Shown here piece by piece: positions 16,560 to 24,259 of a DNA stretch of 46,568 bases. The stretch covers positions 1 to 46,568 of the forward strand of contig JBJETQ010000043.1 in NCBI GenBank assembly GCA_051883395.1, in the 5' to 3' direction. The translations under genes and the position numbers were made by a program. Source of the stretch: HGM11368 sp051883395. Its GTDB lineage: Bacteria; Bacillota; Clostridia; Christensenellales; UBA3700. A model generated the notes under the pieces. That model saw only the letters and a list, made by a program, of their open reading frames with translations. It had not been told where the DNA came from and did not search any database. The stretch's first letter is position 1. Every line of letters starts with the position of its first letter.

Positions 16560-16661
16560 CTTTCCTCCCTGCCACACAACTCCATATACGAATATTGCGC
16601 TTACGGTATCCCATAAGCGCAACCTTATTGCCACGTGGCCCGACTGCATCGCAGTCTGATT
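16560..16661 (-). promoter_or_regulatory. Structured 5' leader of the CDF gene, candidate regulatory RNA
   Basis: The predicted transcript start near 16661 leaves a leader of about 100 bases with three inverted repeats. GACTGC/GCAGTC (16642-16656) has a 3-base loop. GCCACGTGGC (16630-16639) is self-complementary. TTGCGCTTA/TAAGCGCAA (16595-16622) has a 10-base loop. GCCAC in the second element can also pair with GTGGC at 16571-16575 just before the ribosome binding site, giving a possible switch. It does not show the GGGGAGUAG loop of the yybP-ykoY manganese riboswitch as I recall it. Confidence 0.5.
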
Positions 16662-16667
16662 TTTTAC

Positions 16668-16696
16668 ATTATAATATCATTCGCCGAGTTTGTCAA
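16668..16696 (-). promoter_or_regulatory. Promoter of the CDF exporter gene
   Basis: Minus strand: perfect -35 TTGACA (16696-16691), 17-bp spacer, perfect -10 TATAAT (16673-16668). Confidence 0.85.
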
Positions 16697-16726
16697 CACG
16701 TCGAAAGCTCTGCTATGCGCAATTGA

Positions 16727-17104
16727 CTATACCATAGGAAGTTTGGTCATCCACAAACCGTGTAGATTGCAATAGGCATATACTGCGATAGGCTTTTCGT
16801 CTATCAGGCTGAATTCAACCTGCGGATATCCACCGCACTTTTTCCTTTGCGCACCCTTGGTCGTTTCGAGACAAACCCATTGTATATAATGCTCAGGCGT
16901 CATAGGATGCGGTACGACACCCACGTTGACTTTGACTATATTGCCGTCAATGGTAACGTCCGGCAAATGTTTCTCGGAACCCGTTTCTTCCCTGCTGGCT
17001 ATAAGCTGAGTCATTGGTTCTCCGCAACAATGCATTACTACGCCGGAATTGTTAATCATTCCTACAAAGTTGCCGCACTTTTTGCACATGTAAAATTTCT
17101 TCAT
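16727..17104 (-). CDS. dfx: Desulfoferrodoxin (superoxide reductase)
   Basis: 125 aa, normal length. It reduces superoxide to peroxide without forming O2, protecting anaerobes. The N-terminal desulforedoxin-type iron site is CKKC near 7-10 plus CC near 27-28. The active-site iron ligands are recognisable: EKH (catalytic Glu and first His), HPMTPEHYIQW (two His) and CNLHGLW (Cys and His). The ATG at 17104 has GGGGGAG upstream; the longer frame to 17134 lacks one. Own promoter at 17197-17224. Its likely partner for peroxide removal, rubrerythrin, is at 44847-45383. Confidence 0.95.
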   Translation of the reverse strand: MKKFYMCKKCGNFVGMINNSGVVMHCCGEPMTQLIASREETGSEKHLPDVTIDGNIVKVNVGVVPHPMTPEHYIQWVCLETTKGAQRKKCGGYPQVEFSLIDEKPIAVYAYCNLHGLWMTKLPMV

Positions 17105-17196
17105 AAAAACTCCCCCTGTTTTTATTACGACCAAACGGCACTACGTTCCCGACGAATTGAAAGCCGAAAACTGCGACTTCTAGTCTTGTTTACTAT

Positions 17197-17224
17197 ATTA
17201 TAACACAATCTATTATATTGTCAA
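17197..17224 (-). promoter_or_regulatory. Promoter of desulfoferrodoxin
   Basis: Minus strand: TTGACA (17224-17219), 16-bp spacer, TATAAT (17202-17197). The leader of about 85 bases shows no structure that I recognise. The remaining intergenic DNA to 17342 holds nothing else identifiable. Confidence 0.8.
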
Positions 17225-17342
17225 TATACGACGTTTGTTGCCATAATCGCTAGTTTTTAGCAAAAATTCGCCGCAAAACGATATTATTGTCCGCTCTGCT
17301 TTGTCTTACAATCGCCTGATTTATTTCTGAATAATACAAAAT

Positions 17343-17369
17343 CCCGCAACCTTGCTATAAGATTGCGGG
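17343..17369 (-). terminator. Terminator of the transketolase operon
   Basis: CCCGCAA (17343-17349) pairs with TTGCGGG (17363-17369); a CTT/AAG pair extends the stem past one mismatch. The minus strand then reads ATTTTG. It lies 40 bp after the stop at 17410. Confidence 0.7.
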
Positions 17370-17409
17370 GAAATATTGTTTCCTTATCGCTGAAACTTAT
17401 CTGCGTTTG

Positions 17410-18357
17410 TCAGTTGAATTTATTTTTTAATTCAATAGCTTGTTTTGCCTTGTCTACTATGTCCTGCGCCGTCATTTTGTATATCTGTTTGAGATAAGGC
17501 ATCTTGCCGACTTCTCCAAAAGTATCGGGTACGCCCACAGGCAACACCGGCACAGGCATATTGCTGGTCAACACTTCCGAAACTGCGCTGAACAAACCGC
17601 CTATGATATTATGATTTTCTGCCGTAACGGCACAGCCTGTCTTGGCTACCGACTTTATCACGCCTTCCTTGTCGATTGGCTTGATGGTATGCACGTTGAC
17701 GATTTCGGCGTCAATGCCTTCTTTTTCAAGCAATTCTATTGCCTTGACTGTTTCCTGTACCATTATACCCGTGCAAAAAATCGTTACGTCCTTGCCTTCT
17801 TTTATCGTGTCCGTCTTGAAAAGGTCGAATTTGTAATCGTCTGAGAACACGTCGTCGATTTTTTTGCGGAAAAGTCGGATATAAATCGTCTTGCCGAGAT
17901 TGGCGATTACTGGGAGCGCCTGTCTAAGTTGAATAGCGTCAACAGGCTCGAAAATAACTATGTCTGCAATGCTTCGCAATACGCCGATATCTTCCATACC
18001 CATATGCGTTCCGCCGTTGATTTCCGCACAGATACCTGGATCGGTACCTATTATGGTGATTGGCTGCTTTGCATAGCATGAAGACAGCGTTATCTGGTCG
18101 CACACTCTGCGGGACACGAAAGGCGTAAAGGAAGTAATGAACGGCTTGTAACCGTAACTTGCCATACCCGAAGCGATAGATACCATGTTTTGTTCGGCAA
18201 TTCCTACGTCAATGGCTCTGTCGGGAAAGTCCTTTCTCAGTCCCCAGGTTCCGCTTGCTTTGGCAAGGTCTGCGTCGATAACTACGACTTTGGGGTCATT
18301 TTCCATCATCTTTTTTAGTTCCTGAGCCAAAACGACTCTCATTTCTATATCCGCCAT
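17410..18357 (-). CDS. Transketolase, C-terminal subunit
   Basis: 315 aa. Together with the next gene it forms a split thiamine-diphosphate transketolase that moves two-carbon units between sugar phosphates. This half has the pyrimidine-binding domain (VGIAEQNMVSIASGMA near 52-67, including the catalytic Glu of EQN) and the C-terminal transketolase domain (from about 190). The subunit begins 1 bp after the N-terminal subunit's stop, so they form a tight operon with a shared terminator. A 1-deoxyxylulose-5-phosphate synthase is unlikely because of the two-gene split and length. Confidence 0.93.
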   Translation of the reverse strand: MADIEMRVVLAQELKKMMENDPKVVVIDADLAKASGTWGLRKDFPDRAIDVGIAEQNMVSIASGMASYGYKPFITSFTPFVSRRVCDQITLSSCYAKQPITIIGTDPGICAEINGGTHMGMEDIGVLRSIADIVIFEPVDAIQLRQALPVIANLGKTIYIRLFRKKIDDVFSDDYKFDLFKTDTIKEGKDVTIFCTGIMVQETVKAIELLEKEGIDAEIVNVHTIKPIDKEGVIKSVAKTGCAVTAENHNIIGGLFSAVSEVLTSNMPVPVLPVGVPDTFGEVGKMPYLKQIYKMTAQDIVDKAKQAIELKNKFN

Positions 18358-18358
18358 A

Positions 18359-19168
18359 TTACGCTCTCCTGATTTCTTCTATATATTTTTCTACGTCTTC
18401 CCAGAGCATTGGCAAACTGTGATTTGCAAAGCCTTTTTCTTCTATACATCTGACGCCCTTGCCTTTGATTGTGTTGGCAATAATCATAGTAGGCTTGCCC
18501 TTGCATGCCTTGGCATTGGCAATAGCTGCGTCAATCTGGTCAAAATCGTGTCCGTCAATGACTACTACGTTCCAACCAAAACTCTCCCACTTTTTGTCCA
18601 GCGGTTCCAAAGAATTTATATCTTCCAGATTGCCGTCTATCTGCATTTTGTTGTAATCGGTAAAAGCAATGAGATTGTCAAGTCCTGCCTGTGCGGCAAA
18701 CATACCTGCTTCCCATATCTGTCCTTCCTGACTTTCTCCGTCGCCCACAATGGTATATACGTATGCGCCGTCCTTGTCAAGCTTGCTCGCCAAAGCTATG
18801 CCGACAGCACAACTGAAACCTTGTCCCAAAGAGCCTGTGGTCATGTCTATACCTATCGTCTTGTTCATATCGCAATGGCTTGGAAGATTGGTGCCTGAAT
18901 GGTTGAGAGTAAGCAATTCCGCTTTGTCAAAATATCCCCTGTTGGCAAGCGTCGCATATACGGCAGGTCCTGCGTGTCCCTTGGAACATACCAGTCTGTC
19001 CCTTCCTGCCATGTGCGGATTGGTAGGGTCGATATTCATGTGCTTATAATATAAGCTGACCAGAATTTCGATTATGGACAAACATCCGCCTATATGTCCT
19101 ACGCCTATCGAAGCAATGCACTTGCAAGTGTCTTCCCTGATTATTTTGCAAATTTCTTTTCGTTGCAT
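18359..19168 (-). CDS. Transketolase, N-terminal subunit
   Basis: 269 aa. It carries the thiamine-diphosphate and Mg-binding half: GHIGGCLS near 24-31, KGHAGPAVYATLA, TGSLGQGFS near 115-123 and VGDGESQEGQIWEA near 145-158, which is the GDG-containing cofactor motif ending in the usual N/D region. The ATG at 19168 has AAAGGAG upstream. A TTG 19 codons earlier (19225) also follows an AGGAGG sequence, but only 3 bases away; the extension lacks family resemblance, so the ATG was preferred. Confidence 0.92.
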   Translation of the reverse strand: MQRKEICKIIREDTCKCIASIGVGHIGGCLSIIEILVSLYYKHMNIDPTNPHMAGRDRLVCSKGHAGPAVYATLANRGYFDKAELLTLNHSGTNLPSHCDMNKTIGIDMTTGSLGQGFSCAVGIALASKLDKDGAYVYTIVGDGESQEGQIWEAGMFAAQAGLDNLIAFTDYNKMQIDGNLEDINSLEPLDKKWESFGWNVVVIDGHDFDQIDAAIANAKACKGKPTMIIANTIKGKGVRCIEEKGFANHSLPMLWEDVEKYIEEIRRA

Positions 19169-19249
19169 AATATGCTCCTTTGGTATAGATAAAAAAATTT
19201 GCCAAATACAAAAACTATTCGACAAATTCCTCCTTTTTCTTATATAACT

Positions 19250-19278
19250 ATGATATTATATACCAAATATTTTGTCAA
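19250..19278 (-). promoter_or_regulatory. Promoter of the transketolase operon
   Basis: Minus strand: TTGACA (19278-19273), 17-bp spacer, TATCAT (19255-19250). The -35 element lies inside the last codons of the phosphatase gene. Confidence 0.6.
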
Positions 19279-19705
19279 GCAAAGCAGTGCATCCTAACTC
19301 TATATCCTGATAAGTTTTTTCGAAGTCTCCGGTATACCACGGATCTGCGACGTCATCGTCAGAATCTGCCCATTGAAGAAGCTTGCTGACCTTGCCCAAA
19401 GGGTCGGCGCCCGTCATCCTTCTGAGATTGCGCACGTTGTACTCGTCCATACCTACAATATAGTCAAATTTTTGATAATCGGCGTAGCTGAATTGCCTTG
19501 CACGCTTACCCGAGCAATCTATCCCCAAGCTGTCCAGAATTTTTTTTGTGCCGTAATGTACGGCGTTGCCAATCTCCTCCGTAGAAGTCGCCGACGACTC
19601 TACGACGGCTTGTATATTTCTTTCTTTGAGTTTATTTTTGGTTACAAACTCTGCCATTGGCGAGCGACATATATTGCCGTGGCAGACAAACATTATCTTT
19701 TTCAA
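19256..19705 (-). CDS. Low-molecular-weight protein-tyrosine phosphatase
   Basis: 149 aa, family length. The active-site P-loop CHGNICR (residues 8-14) is the CX5R signature, and DPWYTGDF near 126-133 supplies the general-acid Asp. Members dephosphorylate tyrosine or arginine on proteins, often controlling kinases or stress factors; the target here is unknown. The start is a TTG at 19705, six bases after GGAG; an ATG four codons later has poor spacing and would shorten the first beta strand. It follows the DUF1330 gene by about 48 bp, probably in the same transcript. Confidence 0.92.
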   Translation of the reverse strand: MKKIMFVCHGNICRSPMAEFVTKNKLKERNIQAVVESSATSTEEIGNAVHYGTKKILDSLGIDCSGKRARQFSYADYQKFDYIVGMDEYNVRNLRRMTGADPLGKVSKLLQWADSDDDVADPWYTGDFEKTYQDIELGCTALLDKIFGI

Positions 19706-19753
19706 ATTCTTCTCCTTATTTTGTCTGTTGTCTAAGTTTGTTTTGCTACTTTA

Positions 19754-20044
19754 CTATTCTACGATTACCGCCCTTGCGTCTACGCTGTCCATTCTCTTAT
19801 GCATAATCTCTTGATATTCCTTCGACGCAAAGCACTCATCCAACGCCTGTCTTGACGGAAATCTGATTACAATTACACGTTGCGGGCTTCGTTGTGGGTG
19901 AAGCGACGTAACCTTTTCTGTTCTGACCATATATTCTCCGCCATAACTCTCCACAATCGGCTTTACTTCCCTGATATATTCGTCGTACAATTCTCTACTC
20001 TTTTTGTCATCTATATACGTATCAACGATAAAATAACACTTCAT
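19754..20044 (-). CDS. DUF1330 family small protein
   Basis: 96 aa, ferredoxin-like alpha/beta barrel fold of the dimeric DUF1330 family. The central VIVIRFPSRQALDECFAS and SKEYQEIMHKRMDS stretches are characteristic. No catalytic role is established. Its ATG overlaps the TAA of the metallo-beta-lactamase gene (TAATG), so the two are coupled, which suggests a shared substrate or pathway that cannot be named from the sequence. Confidence 0.85.
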   Translation of the reverse strand: MKCYFIVDTYIDDKKSRELYDEYIREVKPIVESYGGEYMVRTEKVTSLHPQRSPQRVIVIRFPSRQALDECFASKEYQEIMHKRMDSVDARAVIVE

Positions 20045-20856
20045 TATTGCTTTCTCCTACAACTTGCAACCGTCGTTGCAAACAATAAATTTGTCTTCCA
20101 CATAGGTTTGCCAAGTGCCAGACAAACTCTCTCGACAATATCAGTCTGTTGCCCTTGCGTATCTATATCCTGCACGACGTCTTCTAGCTCTTGTATCAAT
20201 CGTCTCGCACTTGCGATTTTTGTTTTCATCTCGTTGCGGGAATAAATCTTATCCCACGCAGGACAGTATGTGGTAACACCGGATAATTTTTCCAATATTT
20301 CTAGCGAAAAATTTGTTTGCTCTACGTCGACAAAAATGGGAACGTCTCCCAGCACGGGTACGGTATCACCGATAAAAGCAACTTCTCCTATGCGATAGGA
20401 AACACCGTCGACAGAATGTCCCGCAGTGCCTATTATCTCTACGTATTCGTCCTGGGACAGACGAACGGTATCCCCGTCCTTGACAATATAGTCCACAACT
20501 GTTGACTGCCCTGCCAGCGCATAAAAGTTGGGAATCGGACGCATAGCAAATTGCAAATCTATATCTTCTATCCACGGACGCTCTCCTGCACTTGCATATA
20601 TCTTCGCTCCGTATTTTTGACGAAAATAATTGGCATTGCCGATATGATCGGGGTGGGCGTGCGTCAGAAATATTGCTCTGAGAGCCGACGGTTGATGTCC
20701 GCTCTCAACAATGGCTTTTTCTATTATCTTCTCGCTTCCTGCAACTCCGCTATCTATTAAAAAACAGCCTTCTTCATTGGATAAAAGATAAACGTAAACA
20801 AATCTTTTTATTGTCGGGGTTACGAAAAAATCAATCTTTATCTGTTTTATCTCCAT
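20044..20856 (-). CDS. MBL-fold metallo-hydrolase
   Basis: 270 aa metallo-beta-lactamase fold protein. THAHPDHIGN at about residues 65-74 is the HxHxDH metal motif; GTAGHSVDG near 144-152 gives the next His and FIGDTVP the bridging Asp. Glyoxalase II-like and other hydrolase roles are possible, and the substrate is not evident. The ATG at 20856 lacks a recognisable ribosome binding site and is preceded by AT-rich sequence, so initiation may be weak. First gene of the pair with DUF1330. The 180 bp upstream hold nothing else that I recognise. Confidence 0.85.
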   Translation of the reverse strand: MEIKQIKIDFFVTPTIKRFVYVYLLSNEEGCFLIDSGVAGSEKIIEKAIVESGHQPSALRAIFLTHAHPDHIGNANYFRQKYGAKIYASAGERPWIEDIDLQFAMRPIPNFYALAGQSTVVDYIVKDGDTVRLSQDEYVEIIGTAGHSVDGVSYRIGEVAFIGDTVPVLGDVPIFVDVEQTNFSLEILEKLSGVTTYCPAWDKIYSRNEMKTKIASARRLIQELEDVVQDIDTQGQQTDIVERVCLALGKPMWKTNLLFATTVASCRRKQ

Positions 20857-21036
20857 TTTATTTATACCGTATCTCGCTGAATTTTTTCATCAATTGAAAA
20901 GTGCTTTGCAAACTGTCTGTCGAATGTCTGTCCTAAAAGACGCATGGGAACATAATTATTTGATTTTTGACGACCTGTATCGGTTTTTTAATCTGTTATC
21001 TGTCAAAAATCACTTAAATTGAGCTATATTTACAAA

Positions 21037-21065
21037 GCTCACCGCACCTATCGATTGCGGTGAGC
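21037..21065 (-). terminator. Terminator of nagB
   Basis: GCTCACCGCA (21037-21046) pairs with TGCGGTGAGC (21056-21065) around a 9-base loop. The T tract on the minus strand is short (TTTG), so it is a moderate terminator. Confidence 0.65.
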
Positions 21066-21095
21066 TGCGAGTTTGTCGACATTATGCCTTTTCAA

Positions 21096-21824
21096 TCAGT
21101 TAAGAAGACTTGCCGCCGCTTCGTCCACTACAACTACAACGTCAGAATGATTTTGCAATACGCTGGCAGGACAAGCAGGGTCAACCGGACCTTGCACCAT
21201 TGCCTTGACTGCGTTGGCTTTGCCTTGTCCGCTGGCAAGTACCAAAATCTTTTTGGCGTTCATAATATTAGCTATACCCATAGTGATAGCGTGAGTTGGA
21301 ACGTCTGCAAGGCTGTCGAAAAATCTGGCGTTGTCCGCTCTCGTTCCTTCGTGCAATTTGACGATATGAGTAGTGCTGTCAAACGGTGTGCCGGGTTCGT
21401 TGAAACCGATATGTCCGTTGCTGCCTATACCCAAAACCTGTACGTCTTGTTGCATATCGGCAAGTAGTGCGGTATATTCTGCACAGGCTTTGTCGGTATC
21501 GCCGCTGTTGCCGTCAGGCAAATTTACGTTGCTCTCGTCGATATCTATATGGTCAAAGAGATTGTCGTGCATAAAATAATAATAACTTTGGTCATGAGTT
21601 CTTTGCAAACCGACGTATTCGTCGAGATTGACGCTGCGAGCCTGTTTGTAGCTTACGTTGCCTGCTTGATAATCGGCAACCATATTTTTGTACAATCCTA
21701 TAGGAGTTGAACCGGTTGCCAATCCAAGAATTGCTTTGCCTTGGGTATCCTGCATAACTTGTTTGATTACTTCGTATGCCTTAGCGCTCATTTCAGAATA
21801 ATTTTTGGTAACGATAACTTTCAT
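21096..21824 (-). CDS. nagB: Glucosamine-6-phosphate deaminase
   Basis: 242 aa, the length of the short bacterial form. It converts glucosamine-6-phosphate to fructose-6-phosphate and ammonia, channelling amino sugars into glycolysis. Recognisable segments are LGLATGSTPIGLY near 34-46, SVNLDEYVGL with the catalytic Asp near 68-77, and GIGSNGHIGFNEPGTPF near 136-152 with the ring-opening His. AAGGAGA precedes the ATG. It stands alone without nagA, with its own promoter and terminator. Confidence 0.96.
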   Translation of the reverse strand: MKVIVTKNYSEMSAKAYEVIKQVMQDTQGKAILGLATGSTPIGLYKNMVADYQAGNVSYKQARSVNLDEYVGLQRTHDQSYYYFMHDNLFDHIDIDESNVNLPDGNSGDTDKACAEYTALLADMQQDVQVLGIGSNGHIGFNEPGTPFDSTTHIVKLHEGTRADNARFFDSLADVPTHAITMGIANIMNAKKILVLASGQGKANAVKAMVQGPVDPACPASVLQNHSDVVVVVDEAAASLLN

Positions 21825-21856
21825 AAAACTCTCCTTATTCTCGTTTTCCTTTTATT

Positions 21857-21885
21857 AATATACGCATAATATTGACAAAAGTCAA
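21857..21885 (-). promoter_or_regulatory. Promoter of nagB
   Basis: Minus strand: TTGACT (21885-21880), 17-bp spacer, TATATT (21862-21857). The -35 region forms a small inverted repeat, TTGAC-TTTT-GTCAA, that could bind a regulator. Confidence 0.6.
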
Positions 21886-21987
21886 TAATTTGAGTTGAGA
21901 GTGAAGATGGAAGATATATCTTTTTTTTATAAAATAAGCAAAAATATGGCGTTTTTGAGCAAAAAAGCAAAAAAATAAAAAATTCGT

Positions 21988-22016
21988 TTGTTATATGGGT
22001 TGCGTTATGATATTAT
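21988..22016 (+). promoter_or_regulatory. Promoter of the citrate synthase gene
   Basis: TTGTTA (21988-21993), 17-bp spacer, TATTAT (22011-22016), followed by TAAGGAG and the ATG at 22038. Confidence 0.65.
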
Positions 22017-22037
22017 AAGATAATTAAGGAGTAAGAT

Positions 22038-23405
22038 ATGACTTTTAAGCAAGTTCTCAAAAAATCAGACGAATACATCTCCCAACTGAGCGACCTGGCG
22101 TTTAAATGCGACCAGATTCAGTCGGAACTCTACGACCAATATAAGGTTTTCAGGGGACTGAGAGATAAAAACGGCGTGGGCGTCGTTACAGGTTTGACGG
22201 AAATATCGGAAATGAACGGTTTTGCCACCAACGAAAAGGGCGAAAGAGTACCTATCGAAGGCGAAATGTTCTATCGTGGTATCAATATTTACGACCTGGT
22301 AAAAGGCTTCAACGGCAAGAGATACGGCTATGAAGAATGTGCCTATCTGTTGTTGTGCGGCTCTTTGCCTACACAAAAACAGCTGGACGATTTTACTAAT
22401 TTGTTGAGCATGTACCGCAAGCTGCCCGAAAGCTTTGTCAGAGATATAATACTCAAAGCACCTTCTAAGGATATGATGAACGCTTTGGCAAGAAGCGTCC
22501 TTACGCTCTATTCTTACGACAGCAATCCTGACGATATATCCATCAAAAACGTATTCCGTCAATCAATTCAGTTGATTGCTCTGATGCCTATGCTCGCAGT
22601 ATACAGCTATCAGGCATACAACCACTATCACTTGGGCAAAAACCTTTATATCCGCTATCCGAAAGATAACCTTTCTACTGCCGAAAACATCTTGTATCTG
22701 CTCAAAGGCAGCAAGGGCTTTACGCAAGAAGAAGCCCGTATGCTTGATATGTGTATGGTTTTGCAGGCGGAACACGGCGGCGGTAACAACTCCACCTTTA
22801 CTACTCACGTAGTTACTTCTTCGGGTACGGACACCTATTCTTGCGTTGCGGCTTCTCTCGCTTCGCTCAAAGGTCCTCGCCACGGCGGAGCAAATCTCAA
22901 AGTAATTCAGATGCTGGACGATATTATGAAAAATGCCGACGACCTTTCCGAAGAAGGCATTGCAAATTATTTGCGCAAAATTCTCAACAAAGAAGCGTTT
23001 GACGGCTCCGGACTTATTTACGGATTGGGACACGCCGTATATTCTCTCTCCGACCCAAGAGCAAATATTTTGCACGAATATATTGAAAATTATATGTCCG
23101 ATAAGTATCACAACAAGTTTCACCAGCTCTATACAAAATTGCAAAAAATTGCCCCTAAGGTTATCAGCGAAAACAGAGTTATGTACAAGGGCGTCAGCGT
23201 AAACATAGACTTTTATACCGGATACGTTTATAGATTGTTGAAGATTCCGGAAGTTTTGTTTACTCCTATTTTTGCAGTATCGAGAATTGTGGGTTGGTCG
23301 GCGCACAGGCTGGAAGAATTGTCCAACAAAGGCAAAATCATCCGCCCTGCTTACATTGCCGTTTCTCCGAGAAGACAGTACGTCGAATTGGAAGACAGAG
23401 ATTGA
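22038..23405 (+). CDS. Citrate synthase
   Basis: 455 aa. It condenses acetyl-CoA and oxaloacetate to citrate. The catalytic His of LIYGLGHAVYSLSDPR (near 331-346), the GPRHGGAN oxaloacetate-binding stretch (near 280-287) and the Asp in VNIDFYTGYVYRLL are present. AEHGGGNNSTFTTH is also typical. The protein is longer than Gram-positive type II enzymes through an N-terminal extension of about 60 residues, as in a group found in anaerobic Clostridia. No aconitase or isocitrate dehydrogenase is nearby, so it probably serves glutamate synthesis. A 2-methylcitrate synthase cannot be excluded. Monocistronic. Confidence 0.9.
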   Translation: MTFKQVLKKSDEYISQLSDLAFKCDQIQSELYDQYKVFRGLRDKNGVGVVTGLTEISEMNGFATNEKGERVPIEGEMFYRGINIYDLVKGFNGKRYGYEECAYLLLCGSLPTQKQLDDFTNLLSMYRKLPESFVRDIILKAPSKDMMNALARSVLTLYSYDSNPDDISIKNVFRQSIQLIALMPMLAVYSYQAYNHYHLGKNLYIRYPKDNLSTAENILYLLKGSKGFTQEEARMLDMCMVLQAEHGGGNNSTFTTHVVTSSGTDTYSCVAASLASLKGPRHGGANLKVIQMLDDIMKNADDLSEEGIANYLRKILNKEAFDGSGLIYGLGHAVYSLSDPRANILHEYIENYMSDKYHNKFHQLYTKLQKIAPKVISENRVMYKGVSVNIDFYTGYVYRLLKIPEVLFTPIFAVSRIVGWSAHRLEELSNKGKIIRPAYIAVSPRRQYVELEDRD

Positions 23406-23421
23406 TAATTCATCGATATTT

Positions 23422-23449
23422 TTCTCGCCTACGGGCGAGAATTTTTTTT
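23422..23449 (+). terminator. Terminator of the citrate synthase gene
   Basis: TTCTCGCC (23422-23429), TACG tetraloop, GGCGAGAA (23434-23441), then eight T. Confidence 0.92.
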
Positions 23450-23478
23450 GTAAATTTATGCAATTTTATTTCAATTAT

Positions 23479-23507
23479 TTGACCTATTTTGTCGGCTTTG
23501 TTATAAT
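23479..23507 (+). promoter_or_regulatory. Promoter of bioY, very close to the start codon
   Basis: TTGACC (23479-23484), 17-bp spacer, TATAAT (23502-23507). The ATG is at 23517, so transcription would begin only a few bases before it. Confidence 0.75.
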
Positions 23508-23516
23508 GTCGGTGAT

Positions 23517-24104
23517 ATGAAAAACGCTACTACGACATCTATGACGACAAAAAATATTGCTTCGGTCGGACTTATGAGCGCAGTTATGTGTATTCTCGGT
23601 CCGCTCTCCCTTCCGATAGGACTGGTTCCTATCACACTCGGCACTTTCGGCATCTATCTCACGTGCTATTTGCTGGGTTGGAAAAAGGGAGTTTTGTGTA
23701 CTCTTATCTATCTGTTGCTGGGAATGGTCGGAGTACCTGTCTTTTCCAATTTCGGAGCAGGACTTGCAAAACTGGTTGGACCTACGGGCGGATACCTTAT
23801 CGGTTATATCCCTATGTCCTTCATTATCGGTATCTTTGCCGACAAGTTCCGCAACAACAAACCGATGCAACTGCTCGGAATGATATTGGCTACAATCGTA
23901 CTCTATGCAATAGGCACAGCCTGGTTGAGCGTTTCTGCCAATCTTACTTTTGCCAAGGCTCTCGCAGCGGGAGTTACGCCTTTTATCGTAGGCGACGCAA
24001 TCAAAATCGTTATGGCAATGATTCTCGGTATGCCTATCAGAGAAAGAGTCTCGCTATTCAATCAAAAGGATAAGGAAAACAAAGAAAATATCGAAGAAAA
24101 ATAA
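23517..24104 (+). CDS. bioY: Biotin transporter BioY (ECF S component)
   Basis: 195 aa, about six transmembrane helices. BioY is the substrate-binding S component that imports biotin, usually with a shared ECF energising module; no module genes are in this window. The family stretch GPTGGYLIGYI at about 90-100 is diagnostic. The C-terminus is a short charged tail. The start lacks a good ribosome binding site (only GGTGAT) and lies about 10 bp after the -10 box, so the mRNA may be leaderless. No clear BirA operator was recognised. Confidence 0.92.
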   Translation: MKNATTTSMTTKNIASVGLMSAVMCILGPLSLPIGLVPITLGTFGIYLTCYLLGWKKGVLCTLIYLLLGMVGVPVFSNFGAGLAKLVGPTGGYLIGYIPMSFIIGIFADKFRNNKPMQLLGMILATIVLYAIGTAWLSVSANLTFAKALAAGVTPFIVGDAIKIVMAMILGMPIRERVSLFNQKDKENKENIEEK

Positions 24105-24123
24105 TTAAATAAACAATATAAAT

Positions 24124-24164
24124 AAAAATGCGTATCGTAAAGCGCAATTTCCATAGTGATTTTT
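24124..24164 (+). repeat. Left arm of a 41-bp inverted repeat; dispersed repeat copy
   Basis: It matches the reverse complement of 25242-25282 at 37 of 41 positions; the shared core is GTATCGTAAAGCGCA, then TT.CCATAG.GATTTTT. It lies 20 bp after the bioY stop and before the terminator at 24175. Related shorter copies occur at 39877 and 46518. Confidence 0.85.
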
Positions 24165-24174
24165 TATATAATGT

Positions 24175-24206
24175 AAAAGACTGACGAAAATTATCGTCAG
24201 TCTTTT
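24175..24206. terminator. Bidirectional terminator between bioY and the SLOG gene
   Basis: AAAAGACTGACGA (24175-24187) pairs with TCGTCAGTCTTTT (24194-24206) around a 6-base loop, with T tracts in both readings. It serves bioY (+) and the convergent SLOG gene (-). Confidence 0.9.
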
Positions 24207-24259
24207 TCTTTTGCCTTACAAAACACACGGCTTTAATTTGAAAGGATATTGCGCTACAC

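Noticed and set aside
16560..16649. In-frame 30-codon extension of the CDF transporter
   Set aside because: The DNA is the hairpin-rich leader, and a strong ribosome binding site precedes the ATG at 16559.
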